64,000 bases of DNA, from the NCBI GenBank assembly GCA_007570785.1, contig ML664161.1, forward strand, positions 13,812,416 through 13,876,415. Direction: 5' to 3'. The notes under the pieces are model-generated. The model had not been told where the DNA came from. It made no database searches and saw only the letters and a program-made list of their open reading frames with translations. The stretch comes from Antilocapra americana (lineage: Eukaryota > Chordata > Mammalia > Artiodactyla > Antilocapridae). The position numbers and the translations under genes are program-made. How positions within the stretch are numbered: the stretch's first letter is position 1; every line of letters starts with the position of its first letter. This document shows positions 52,150 through 63,590 of this stretch, piece after piece.

Positions 52150-52620
52150 GCGATCATAACCAGCAGGATGAAGACTGTGGCTTGCCTCTTGTAGAGTCCA
52201 CAGTCACTAAGAAAAGACAACACAACAACTGCTTTCCATTTGGAGAATTATTCCATTCTCGGGCCTGCGGTTTAAATGGGACAGACATCCTAATCCAAAG
52301 GAAGGTACTTAATTTGCTTAAGCCAACCCGCAAATCCCGTCTTTGGTCTGGGTTGACACCTCCCCTCCGCAGACACACACCAGATCCCATGTGCCCCAAA
52401 CTCAATCACTCGCGGTAAGTGAAACTCTAGTACCAGACGTGTCGATTTCTCTAAAGTCAGCCTCCTTTCCAAGAGGAGTGGGCAGGCAACAAGGGCACTG
52501 TTTGAAGCTTGGGATGAATGTGTATCAGCGAGGTCAGAACAGAGATCAGCGGCAGAAAAGGCGGGCAACGCAGAAACCAGGCACACTGTGTCCTTGATGA
52601 CATTAAATGTCTATCTTTAA
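52150..52620. other. GC-richer unique block in the 5' UTR intron
   Basis: Overlapping short ORFs on both strands arise from lower stop density. Includes GGGCCTGCGG, CCCCTCCGCAGACAC and CACTCGCGGTAAG. No match to a repeat family or known exon is recognised. Confidence 0.4.
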
Positions 52621-53204
52621 ATTAGATCAAGTACTATCTGAAGCTAATTTACCACTGCACTTTGGTTAAAGAAGTCAAAAATTAATGTTATTGTCTAATC
52701 TAGAAGATTTGTCATTTGCAACCAAAGGAGGGCAGACAACCAAGAAATGTTTTAAAACAAGAAAGTGCCTGAAGTCAGTGACAGACTATATTTGGAGAAA
52801 TAAGAGGGGGGGTGGTTGTCTAAAATCCCAATTGCTTCCACGTTGGAAAGAGGACAGACTTACCTTACCGAAATGGGCTGCCTAGAAAGCACAGCCCTCT
52901 GGGGAGTCCCACTTCATATGTGTTAAACTAGAGGTAAAACAGATCCCAGCAGAAATGCTCCAGATTAAAGTATTACAATTTGCTGTTCATGGAAGGTGGT
53001 ACCTCTGGTTCTGCTCCCTTCGTACAGGAAGGTCACATTTTCAGCTACTTATATTATTCTGGGGTGATAAACCAATCCAAAGAAATGCTGCCTACATGTA
53101 TTTGTGAGGGTGGGGTAATGACAAGCAAAAAGTAAACGCAACAATAGCCACGCTAAAGCCTCTAGGGGTAAAACACACTAAAGCACCATTTTTCTGACAT
53201 TTAT

Positions 53205-53300
53205 TTTATTCATTCAGTTAAAGGAGAATGAGCACTTCTAATGTGTAAGGCACTATGACAGACGCTGGAGACATGGCCAGATTATGTGATTTTACAAGTT
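53205..53300 (-). mobile_element. L2 3'-end fragment, antisense copy
   Basis: TTTATTCATTCAGTTAAAGGAG ... TAATGTGTAAGGCACTATGACAGACGCTGGAGACATGGCC resembles the L2 tail complement (ATTTATTGAGCACCTACTATGTGCCAGGCAC...). Confidence 0.55.
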
Positions 53301-53777
53301 GCTGGGAAGACAAAGAACAATTCCAACTATAAATTTTAATATACAGATCTATGTATTTAGAAATGGCATTCAAATACTACACCTTCTTCAGAGAAGGAAA
53401 AAAGGTATAAAATGTATAATGTAAAAGAGTGTAATAACTATAAAAAGAAAACAAATTCTTAGCACCAGGGTGTTCTAGGACATTGCTAATTCCGAGGCAT
53501 GATAAATGCTGCCAAGGACCCCTGGACAGCACAGGGTATCACTACACAGCTTACATGGACCTTGACATCAGTGGTCCTAAACAGTCGGTCAGCCACTGCA
53601 GCCACAAGCAGACAGATTGTTAATATTTTGCTATATAAATAACAGCTTCTAAACTCATATAAAGAATCATGCATCAAAACTTGTTGGGTGTAAGTTCTCA
53701 ATCCGTCTGTGGAGTAAAGTAACAGTTCGTCCACTGCCACACTACCTCAATGGGTTATCAGAGGAAACTAGCAAACT

Positions 53778-54011
53778 ACATGCATGCATGCATGTACACG
53801 AGGTCACTGTAGTCGTGTCTCTCTGCGACCCTATGGACTGCAGCTCACCAGGCTATTCTGTCCATGGGGATTCTCCAGGCAAGAATACTGGAGTGGGTTG
53901 CCATGGCCTTCTCCAAGGGATCTTCCCAACCCAGGGATCCAACCTGCATCTCTTATGTCTCCTGCACTGGCAGGTGGGGTCTTTACCACTAGCGCCACCT
54001 GGGAAGCCCAC
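53778..54011 (-). mobile_element. Bov-tA SINE, antisense copy, with TSD
   Basis: GTCGTGTCTCTCTGCGACCC through CTGGAGTGGGTTGCCATGGC to CTAGCGCCACCTGGGAAGCCC. AGGAAACTAGCAAACT (53762-53777) and AGGAAACTGTCAAACT (54012-54027) are its duplication (14 of 16 match). The tail side carries a (TGCA)n run. Confidence 0.93.
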
Positions 54012-54139
54012 AGGAAACTGTCAAACTGTCTTGTTAAAATCATGATATGCTGCAAAAAATACCAAACTATGACAACTAACAACACAAAGTGTGTGGAGGG
54101 GAAATAAAAGAGTGAGGAGAGAAATTAAATTAGTTTCCC

Positions 54140-54545
54140 CATTAGTGAAGTCATTGGTGCCTCTAGAATTTATGTTGAAGCCCATCCTGCAGTATTTTAG
54201 AAAGTGACTTTATTTGAAGATGGGGTCTTCAAAGAGGTGATTACATCAAAGTGAAGTCATTAGGGTGAATCTCTCATAATGTGAACATAACCCAACATGA
54301 CGAGTGTCCTTTTACGAGGAGGAAGAGACACCAGAGACACCAGGAACACGTGTGCACAGAGGAAAGACCATGTGAAGAGGCAAGAAGGCGACCACCTGCA
54401 AGTCAAGGAGAGGCCTCAGGAGAAACCAAGCCTGCTGGCACTTTCATCCTGAACTTTTCCAGAACTGTGAGGAAATAAACTTTTGCTATTTTATAAGTCA
54501 CTCAGTCTGCGGTATTTTGTTATGGCAGCCCTAGCAAACTCACAC
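54140..54545 (+). mobile_element. MLT1-type ERVL-MaLR solo LTR
   Basis: TTTATGTTGAAGCCCATCCTG, TTTGAAGATGGGGTCTTCAAAGAGG, CCATGTGAAGAGGCAAGAAGG, CAGAACTGTGAGGAAATAAAC and TTGTTATGGCAGCCCTAGC follow MLT1 LTR order. It is an ancient non-coding relic of a mammalian endogenous retrovirus-like element. A 65-codon ORF across it is chance. Confidence 0.85.
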
Positions 54546-55754
54546 ACACCCAGTACTACAAATTCTGTAAAACTCTGATCATTCACTGGAGACTTTTAAA
54601 ATTATTGATGTTCATGATTCCCAGGGTCTACCTCGTCAAAAATTTGCCTCTATTTCTAGGAACCTATCCTGTCCTGTAATTGCCAAAGACAGTTAAATGC
54701 CCTGTAATTTGTCAAACGTGATGACATTAACAGGATACACTAGCACTTCATAATCTTCTGCCCCGCAATGCCCCTTTGTTCTCCCTACTCCCCAAGAAAC
54801 ACTCTCACAAACAGCGTGCACACACACACACAAAAATGCATTACTCTTCATTTCCCACTTCTTTAAAAGTAATTAAAATTCTACTAAAGTAGTAACACAT
54901 TTGTGTACATAAAATATGGTACAATGAAGAGGTATACTTGAAGACTTAGCTCTGAAGTCTTCGACAAATAGCTTAAAATGTGTATAAACTTTTATGATGC
55001 TAAATCTTAAAAGATTTCACAAAACTATATTAGACTAAATGAAATCATATTTACAAAACTTACTCTTATAAAACTGTAAAATGCAACAAATCAGGATTCA
55101 AAGAGAGATAATCTCAAGAAAAAGCATTAAGCTCTAATTGCAATGTATATCTCAGCTTATTTTAGAACTAACCAAACTTAAAATATAAAACCCTGTACAA
55201 TAAAATCAAATTATTTGGCTGATTTCTTAAATATTAATGACAAACAGCAGCATATGTTCTTTTTATAGAGCCTTAGCCCTGGACTATAACCAAGGTTTAT
55301 TTGTCCAACATTTTAACGATGTCTTTTCATGTATGCCTGTAATACTAAGTCCAAAGAGAAGCAAAGAATTTTCTTAAGACAAACATTCTACCACTCTTGA
55401 ATTTAAACTATATTTTTAAAGACACAATCTCATGAGATAATTTTTATTCACACTATTAAAAAGGAGAAAATATCATTTTAGGCTAATTAGTTCTATATCT
55501 CATTTCCATGTAAGCATTTTAAGGGTATCTTTAATAATTTTCTAGTGAAAAGTTTATAGTATCCACTCCCACCCTCCTCCCCAAAAGAAACAAATACAAT
55601 TTAAAAAAATAGGCAGACAAGATGTTTTTGAAGGGAAATTAGCAGGTACTGGCAGACTTTTACTTCCCAATTATGGCACATGAGCATCTTTCAGACAATT
55701 TTCCTAAGGATGTGCCTAGCAACACGTGCATTTTACAGAAAGGCTTTTTTTTCC

Positions 55755-56010
55755 CTAAACAAACCAAAGGTTTGTGGCAGCCCTGCACTGTCAAATGATG
55801 GTTAATCTTTATTATCACTAAAAGTATTTTTTAAATTAAGGTATTTTTAAGACATAATGCTCTTATTATAGACACTATTTTTACACTACTGTGTAAACAT
55901 AACTTTATATGCACTAGGAAACCAAAAGCATTTGTATGACTCCTTTTATTGTGATGGTCTAGAACCAAAACTGCAGTATCTCTGAAGAATGTCTGTAACT
56001 ATAGGCAATT
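55755..56010 (+). mobile_element. Tigger1-type (pogo/TcMar) transposon, internally deleted
   Basis: AACCAAAGGTTTGTGGCAGCCCTGCA is joined directly to CAAATGATGGTTA, then AAAGTATTTTTTAAATTAAGG, TAAACATAACTTTATATGCAC, GACTCCTTTTATTGTGATGG and CAGTATCTCTGAAG. The order matches both ends of Tigger1 with the transposase removed. No ORF. Confidence 0.75.
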
Positions 56011-56199
56011 TTAATGTTTTTTTTCTTTTGGCTGTTGTTCCTTTGTTATCATATTTATGGTCAACAAAGCTGGTGAATCTTAAGAATTTAAAGCATAATT
56101 TAGAAGAGATAAACTTGTAAACTACTTTTCTTATCCTTGTCTTTTCCATTGGAATCCAGAGCTCTCATATAAATTAAAAATAACATTTAAGAGAAGTCA

Positions 56200-56320
56200 G
56201 ATCTCAGGTAATCTGTATGATTTTAGACAATGTGACTCGTCTGGGCCTCTGTTCCTTCATCGAGAAAATGAGGGAAGTGGAGCGGATAGTCTCTCTTCCT
56301 GCTAAACCTCAATGATTTGA
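56200..56320 (+). mobile_element. MIR SINE fragment
   Basis: TTAGACAATGTGACTCGTCTGGGCCTCTGTTCCTTCATCGAGAAAATGAGG is the MIR TTGGGCAAGT..CTTAACCTCTCTGGGCCTCAGTTTCC segment. Diverged. Confidence 0.65.
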
Positions 56321-56914
56321 GTATTACAGTACAGAATATTACATAAAAATCCTGCAGGCTCACAGGACCAGATGACATAGTGGTTTTTAATAAATCATTT
56401 TATAACAGGCTTATGAGTACATTACGAAGTTTTTAAAACTGTCAGACCTCAGGTGGACATCTCCAGGAATCAGGAAAAGGGAAAATAAATGAGTTCACCT
56501 CATTAAGAAATGTTTGAGTACTTACTACATATGGCGCTTATTAGGCAAATGGTAACCATTTTTTCATCAGAAACTGAGACTTCTAATGTCTGTCATTTGT
56601 TTCAACTTGACCTGTACCAGGAGTGTTCACGAACTCTGGCCTGTATGTAAATCCCAACCCATTATCCGTTTTTGTTTAGCCCACAATACCTTGTGGTTTT
56701 CACAAAACAGGACCTGTTTTTACAGAATATTTGTAGTTGACTTGATGATAGGGAACACTAACTTTGAATCCCAATTAAGCAATTTTAAGAGTCTCAGCAA
56801 AGCTCTCTAGGCTGAGTAAACTAGCGACTAGCATGTATTATGTGATGAGTCAACTCTGTGAACTCTTGCGGACTTCAACTTCCCAAACACAGAAAAGTGG
56901 CTGCTCAACATGAA

Positions 56915-56955
56915 TCAAGGATGGACTCAATAAATATGTGTTAGATGACTGAATA
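56915..56955 (+). mobile_element. L2 3'-end remnant
   Basis: ATCAAGGATGGACTCAATAAATATGTGTTAGATGACTGAA matches the L2 terminus (GCTCAATAAATATTTGTTGAATGAATG). Short. Confidence 0.45.
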
Positions 56956-58244
56956 AACATAGTCAAGGTACACTGACAGGGGAATGCGGAAAGGTAAGAA
57001 ATCAGAACACTAAGTTAACAGAGGACAGACCATAGTTGTGTTTTGTCTTTTTCAACTACTGAGCAGTAACTGGTCATTCCAGTCAGTCTGCGAAGGAAGT
57101 CTGGAAATTCAAGTAAGGTAAGAAAATAGAAATTAAGAACCTAGTTCCCTCTCACTAGCAAGAAACAGCTCTGAGTTTGAATGGGAACCAACATCAGAAA
57201 GATAAAAGCAGTTTCTTCAAAACCTTACTATTCTGATTTTGGAACAGAAATGTTATAAGGACCAATAAGACTGGAATGCAACTAAAACTACAGTTACCAA
57301 TATGAATGGAAACTTGGCTTAAAACTGAGATATCACAGGCAAAATAAAGAGAATAAGGTACCAGGTGTAACAAACTCATTGAGTTATTTAAACAAATACT
57401 ACCTATAACAGTATTTATGAAATAATTTATTGGATAAGAAATATCCTTTTGTTCTTCAAAAAAAAAAAGACTAAGTCGGTAAAACCAAGACAGCTAAGCC
57501 CTAAGTGAATCAAAACAAGTGTCCACAGATTGGTTATACTCAGTTAATTCTTTGGAAGAACAGTAGTAAAGATGTGAGGAAGACTGTTCTGGTAGCAGAG
57601 ATGTATGACTGATACAGATCAAGACGTCCAAGTAGAGGGAAAAAATGTAAAGAGGTTAGTATTACTCCCAGTGGGCAATACATACTTGTTCAAATTAAGC
57701 GAAGATGACTTTAAAACCAGGTTTAAAACTCAGACAGCAAACTGATAACATACATACGCCCTCAACACAAAAACATACAATAGGTATTAGTAAATCTTGA
57801 AGGCAAAAGTTAAAAGAAAATGGAGTGGATACTGCTGATACGTATGAATTGAGGCAGGCTTTCCCGTTTTATTGAAAAAGGAGTAAGAACAGATTTCATC
57901 ATGAAAATCTCATAGGTCAATTTTACAAGTTAAGAGACAATGGACAGTAGTATAAACCTGTAAGAGTTTCTGTTTAAAAAATAGACAAAAACACCATGTA
58001 GAAACAATCAAGAACATCACTCCATAATCAAACTTTGTCCATCCTTTAGAAGTACACTTACCTGGTCAGGTTATGAAGACTCTCTAATGGCAAACACAGA
58101 CTTTTAATAGTCTCTTATTAGAAGATACTTCTTTCTATTTTATAGTACATGTACTTCCTTGCTAACACTGTTCAAAGTGCTCAAAACTAAAACCAAGATT
58201 CTTTATCTTTGTCATACCCATGACAAAGCTCTTTCATTTAGTAT

Positions 58245-59980
58245 AAAAATTAGATGTCAAAGTGAGGTCTACAGACCCTTAGGTTGATCTTTAAGGGGTC
58301 CTAGAGATCAAAATTATTCCTTTTAGTATAAGATACTGTTATAAAATAATATGCCTTTTCTACTGAATTGATATTTATATTGCTATTACAAACCAATAGT
58401 TGGTAAAATGGCTCACATCTTAGTAAAAATCAAGGTACTAACACTTCATTGCATTAGTAGTCATCATACTATTCACTGTCATTATTTAGGTGCTAAGTCC
58501 TGTCTGACTCTTTTGCAACTCCATGGACTACAGCCTGCCAGGATCCTCTGTCCATGGGATTGTCCAGGCAAGAATACTGGAGTGGGTTGCCATTTCCTTT
58601 TCCAGGGGATCTTGCCAACCCAGAGATCAAAACAACATCTCCTGCTTCATGCAGGAGGTGTGCTCAGTCACGCAGTCGTATCTGACTCTCTGCAACCCAT
58701 GAACTGCAGTCTGCCAAGCTCCTGGATCAAACATGCATTTCTTGCATCTCTTGCACTGGTGGGCGGATTCTTTACCACTGAGTCACCTGAGAAGCCCCAT
58801 ACTATTCACTACACTTAAAAAAAAAAAAAAAACACCTCACAGGGAAAAAATATCTTCACTGAAGAGGCTCCTTGATGAAGCAAGAAAAACAATTTTATTA
58901 AAATTTTAACCTCAAAATACACCTTTGCAATATCCTCTGTAACAAAAAATACAAACATAGTACTTCTGCTGCATACTAAAATGATGTTTGTCTCAAAAGG
59001 CACTATGAAAATGTCTGAATTAGAAGCTGAACTAGTTACTTTTTTCACGAATACCGTTTTTACTTCAAACAACTGACAAAGTATGGTTTTTCAGACTGAG
59101 AATTTGGCAGACATTTTCTTGCAAACAAACAAAGTGAAACTGTCACTTTTAAGAAAACAACTAACAATATTTGTTGGCAAGAATAAAACTTAAGCTTTTA
59201 AGAGATAATTAGGATTTTGGAAAATCTATCAGCCACCAGGAGCTTCCCAATACCACTCCAGAACTTCTGTGATGAGATCAGTGGAGGTGTTAATGACTAG
59301 TTTTTTATATTGTATAATGAACATTTGGAAGATCTGTACAACTCAGTGAACAAATATTTTCCCAATGACTAGCATAAAATTATGCATGAGAAAACAATCC
59401 ATTCGAAGTTCAAGAGAAACTAATGGATTTTAATATGACAGAATACAAAAAGTTCATTGACAACTTCAGATCCTGCAGTGCAACTAACCCTTAAGAAACT
59501 AGCCAGTTGCTGAGATGTGGAATAGTATCAAAGGAAAATATCCAAATTTATTTGAAAAATGAGTCTTATTTTGATTTTAAAAATTTATAACTCTATCTTT
59601 AAAAGGCCATATTTTTTCCTCAATTCCAACTGTAACAATGTATCTCAACTTGTGAATGCAGAAGCAGATGTGAGAATCCAGCTGTCTTCTACTAAGCCAG
59701 AGATTAACAGAAAGACTTTCAAACATTTAAAGCAATGCATGGAAAATGTTTGTCTTGGAAATTATTTTTCATAAGACATACTATGTGTGTTAACATGTTA
59801 TAGATGGGTTTGTTATTGTTACATTAAGATGCATTAGTACTATAAAATTTCAGTTTTAATTTCTGATGCAGCATATATTGATAGCTATAGCCCATTTAAG
59901 GAAAAATTTTCTGGAGTCATTAATAAATTAAGAATGTAATGAGATACTAAGTCTAAAATGCTTGAGACCTCCTAGTATAA
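58245..59980 (+). mobile_element. Charlie-like hAT transposon fossil (transposase remnant)
   Basis: Begins AAAGTGAGGTCTACAGACCC with TTTAAGGGGTCCTAGAGATC and ends near AAATGCTTGAGACCTCC, a worn terminal repeat. Inside, + strand segments read as decayed hAT transposase: GTGAACAAATATTTTCCCAATG about 59345, and near the end a 71-codon stretch (59559-59774) with VNAEADVRIQLSSTKPEIN, the hAT C-terminal dimerisation region. Frameshifts, stops and deletions are obvious. A composite Bov-tA SINE is inserted at 58478. Confidence 0.7.
58478..58797 (-). mobile_element. Composite Bov-tA SINE (two partial copies in one insertion)
   Basis: Part 1 (about 58485-58660) runs from GTGCTAAGTCCTGTCTGACTC to CTCCTGCTTCATGCAGGA and lacks the tRNA-like head end. 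Part 2 (about 58661-58797) restarts at GTGCTCAGTCACGCAGTCG, has an internal deletion at GCTCCTGGATC and ends GAGTCACCTGAGAAGCCCC. The 13-bp CATACTATTCACT flanks the pair exactly at 58465-58477 and 58798-58810. Confidence 0.93.
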
Positions 59981-60359
59981 AAATTTATTCCCTCATGGCA
60001 ATATTGGTAGTAACCTTCCTTGGAAAAATTCAAGACTTTTGATATAGACCTGGGGATATAGACCTCTTAAGCCACAATACTGTTCATATTGAAACATGAC
60101 ATAAATCATGATCAGTTTGATCTGTTATATTCATATTACAATTACATTAGGTAGCCAGTAAATTTATACCTAGTCAGCAAAAAAGGTACTCAACAGCCAT
60201 AAACCTCTTCATGCAAAAGTTCTAGTTTTGATAAAACGTAAAATCTATGAATAAAAATATGAGGGGGTGAAAATTACCCATTTCCCGAGACTATACCTCT
60301 AAGTGAACTTCTTTCCAGACAAAGACACTTGATTCAATAATTTTACTGAAATTCAGTTT

Positions 60360-60425
60360 GCCCCTCATTCAACAGTTACTGAGTGCTAATATAAGCCTGG
60401 CATGGTTCTAGGTACTGAATGCAAT
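60360..60425 (-). mobile_element. L2 3'-end fragment, antisense copy
   Basis: CTCATTCAACAGTTACTGAGTGCTAATATAAGCCTGGCATGGTTCTAGGTACTGAATGCAATAACAG matches the complement of the L2 tail. Confidence 0.65.
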
Positions 60426-61784
60426 AACAGTACAGAAATCTATTAATACAAAGAATTATATTGGACAGAATAGTCTTCACCGACAAATTCCAGGTCACAT
60501 CCCATTTTTTACCAAACTCTTTCATGAAAAGCCGTACCAAAGGTGTGGAGGCTGTGGTAAGGGAGCACTGCCTCCATGACACACTTCCTGCTCTGATGGT
60601 GCGGACTCCCACCGGCCTCCATACCTGCCCACCTCGTCATTCACGCTAAGAGAAATCTCTTCCCCACCAACCGAAACATGAAGCTAGCCTTTGTCTTTCA
60701 GTCTTTATATAACAAAATGCTAATAAATAACAACAGCCTGATGTCCTGCTTTCCAAGAACTTATAACAAATGCATAAATACACTGCCTTAACTCAGAATT
60801 TCTCAAGTTTGAGTAGTTAACAAGTACCTTCTACAAGAAAACAAACACACTAGTCCCAAGAATTGGCTTTTACGGTATTACCAAAATATAAATAAATACA
60901 CCACGCATAGTCCTTAACTGATAGCACTTCCAACTATAACTTGAAAAAAAAAATTACCTATCAATACCAAGGTACTGTATGTACAACGTCTATTACAGGA
61001 TTAAAATAAATAGTCTTAAAAGTGGCCACCCAGATAATCTAAACTATGTTGTGTATGCTATTTTAAGACTATCACACGGACAAAATTTTTTCAAATTTCC
61101 TATGGAGAAATTACTAACCCAGAACATGTTTACAGATGGTGGACCTTAAACACTTTGTCATCTAACAATGTGAAAAAGTGATACAAAGTGGGAGACCTGA
61201 AGACAAGAAGAAATGTTTGAGAAGGTGGCTGCTCTCAGACCTTCAATTTATCATTCCTAATATAATCTTGTAAGAAATGGTCAATAATGATATGAGTAAT
61301 TATACTACTTGTACGATTAATAAAATACAAGTCTATTTCAACACAAATGTAAATTTGTTTTTCATTTACTGGCAACTTATGTAACATATAATTCAACTTT
61401 CAAAAACACATATGCATATATGTCTCAGAAACTTTTAAAATCTATTTGGTGTTTTAATACAAATAGACATCTTACACTTTATAAATAATAGACTTTGTAA
61501 ATAACTATAAATAATATAAATCTTAGACTTCATAAATAATTCATCATATATAAAGATGACTATAATCACATGCCTAATAAGCTGGCAAGAACAGAACACT
61601 ACATTAAAAAAAAAAAAAATAGGCCAAGACACAAATGAACTTGGGGGAGGTATAGTGTATCACCTAGAAGTTAATAAAGGATTAGTGTATTACCTAGAGG
61701 CTAATAAAAATTAAATGAACACAAAACTATATGTTCAGGGTGAGCTGGGAGAATGTCTGACTAAGGTAGAAGGTTTAGCCTCAC
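60426..61784. other. 5' UTR intron, unique sequence
   Basis: No gene or clear repeat family. AT-rich, with A-runs at about 61604 and TTTATAAATAATAGACTTTG-type local repeats near 61480-61540. Confidence 0.45.
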
Positions 61785-61950
61785 GGTTTTTCAAAATCTG
61801 CTGTACATTATGTCATCTGGGGAACCCTGAAAAAGCCTGCTATGTAGCATCCTATACTAGTTAAACCAGCATCTCTGGAGGTGGGAGCCAGACAGCAGTA
61901 TTTATGAAAGATTTCCAGGTGAATACAATACACAGCAAAGTCTGGGAAGC
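61785..61950 (+). mobile_element. MER5-like hAT fragment
   Basis: GTTTTTCAAAATCTGCTGTAC, ATCTGGGGAACCCTGAAAAAGC, AAACCAGCATCTCTGGAGGTGGGAGCC and GATTTCCAGGTGAATACAATACACAG follow MER5A order. Confidence 0.7.
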
Positions 61951-62054
61951 CCTTGTTCACCCTACTGAAAGCAATCTGATAATCTGTGCAAAATGTGAGG
62001 ACTTCAAAGCAGCTCTTCAGATCACAGAGAAAGCACTTCCAAAATCCATGTGTC

Positions 62055-62590
62055 CTTCTGTATCAGTTTCCTAGGGCAGCTATAACAAGGGGCCAGAATC
62101 TGAGTAGCTAAAAACAACACAGATGTATTGTCTTAGTTACGGAGGCTCAGAGTCTGAAATCACGTTTTCGGCAGGGTCATGTACTCTCCAACAGTTCTAC
62201 AGGAAGATCTCTCCTTGCCTCTTCCAGCGTTGGGTAGTGGCCCCAGGCATTTCTTGACTTGTGGCAATTTAATTCTTGTCTCCATCTTCATTCACATGGC
62301 CATCTTCTCACTGTGTCCATGTCTTCACATACCACCTATCATTCTCTTAATGTCCATGAATTGTGTTTAAATTTCTCACTTTTTATAAGGACATCTGTCA
62401 CAGTGGGAAAATGACTCACCCTAAAGACCTCATCTTAATTACATCTGCAAGAACTTTATTTCCAAGTAAGGTCACATTCACCTGTATCAGGTGTTACAAC
62501 TTATGTCTTTGAAGGTCACATTCACCAGTATCAGGCGTTACAACTTATGTCTTTGAAGGGACATAATTCAACCCACAATACCTAACTTTC
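62055..62590 (-). mobile_element. MLT1-type ERVL-MaLR LTR, antisense copy, with internal duplication
   Basis: TATCAGTTTCCTAGGGCAGC, CTAAAAACAACACAGATG, CATGGCCATCTTCTCACTGTG, TTATAAGGACATCTGTCAC, CTAAAGACCTCATCTTAATTAC and CAAGTAAGGTCACATTCACC are the complement of MLT1. An internal 44-bp tandem duplication lies at 62468-62555. Confidence 0.8.
62468..62555. repeat. 44-bp tandem duplication inside the LTR
   Basis: AAGGTCACATTCACCTGTAT... at 62468-62511 is repeated at 62512-62555 with two substitutions. Confidence 0.95.
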
Positions 62591-62999
62591 AAAACTCCCT
62601 TAACAAATCAATCATAAAATTTAGCAGTGAGTGGTTTAATGTAGAACTCCAGCTTTGACAGAACTAACTCAACTATGCGGCAGCTTTTCAGAGCTTAAAA
62701 GGACAACAAATCTGAAGGTACTTTAAACAAGAGCATCCATCCTCCTCCAACTCCTCAGCAGTTAAGATTACTCTATTATTAAACAATAAAGGTAAGAGAA
62801 TAAAGTGACCTCAAGCTAGCTTCTTCTAGCCCTGACTGCAGAATTTCTATTTTAAGAAACACCTTTAGCAAAGTCCAAAATTCTCTACCCCAACAATAAA
62901 GTCCCTTCTGAAAGATCAACCTAAAGGCAGAGCTTATATTTCTTCCTATGCCTTTAAAATGAAGCCAACCTAAACAGCACTGTCAATCCATGGCGCTGT

Positions 63000-63262
63000 A
63001 CTAGCTTCCTAGGCCTGCCATAACCAGGTACCATGTGCAAGGTGCATTACAGCAGAGATTTACTGCCTTACAGTTTTGGAAGTCAGAAGTCCAAGCATCA
63101 ACGTGTTGGCAGGGCAATGCTCCTTCTGAAGGTCCTAAGGAAGGCTCTCTCCTAGCTTCCTTGGCTCCTGCATGCATTACTCAAGACACTTTGCCATATC
63201 TCCACGTGGCTCTTCACACTGTTCTTCTATGTCTGTGTCCAAACTTCCTATTTTTATAAGGA
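63000..63262 (-). mobile_element. Second MLT1-type LTR fragment, antisense copy
   Basis: TAGCTTCCTAGGCCTGCCATAAC, GTTTTGGAAGTCAGAAGTCC, GTTGGCAGGGCAATGCTCC, CTGTGTCCAAACTTCC and TTATAAGGACATTT parallel the neighbouring LTR. Truncated by the following SINE. Confidence 0.8.
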
Positions 63263-63590
63263 CATTTCCAGGTGCTGTAGTGGCAAAAACAAATTTGCCT
63301 GCCAATGCAGGGGACACAGGTTCGATCCCTGGTCTAGGAAGGTCCCACATGCCAGGAGCAACTAAGCCCATATGCCACAACTATTGAGCCTGGGCTCTCA
63401 AGCCCAGGAGCCACAAATATTGAAGCCCGCATGCCCTAGAGTCTATGCTCCACAATAAGAGAAGCTACCAGAGTGATAAGCCTACATACTGCAGCAAACA
63501 GGAGCCCTCTGCTCATCCCAACCAGAGAAAAGACCTAGTTGAAGAAGTTAAAAGAAGACCCAGCCCAGCCGAAAATAAATAAAAAATAAG
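63263..63590 (+). mobile_element. CHR-type SINE, full-length type, inserted in MLT1
   Basis: GTGCTGTAGTGGCAAAAACA, GCCAATGCAGGGGACACAGG, AGCAACTAAGCCCATATGCC, ATAAGAGAAGCTACCAGAGTG and GACCCAGCCCAGCCGAAAAT with A/T-rich tail. Interrupts the LTR after GGACATTT. Confidence 0.9.
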
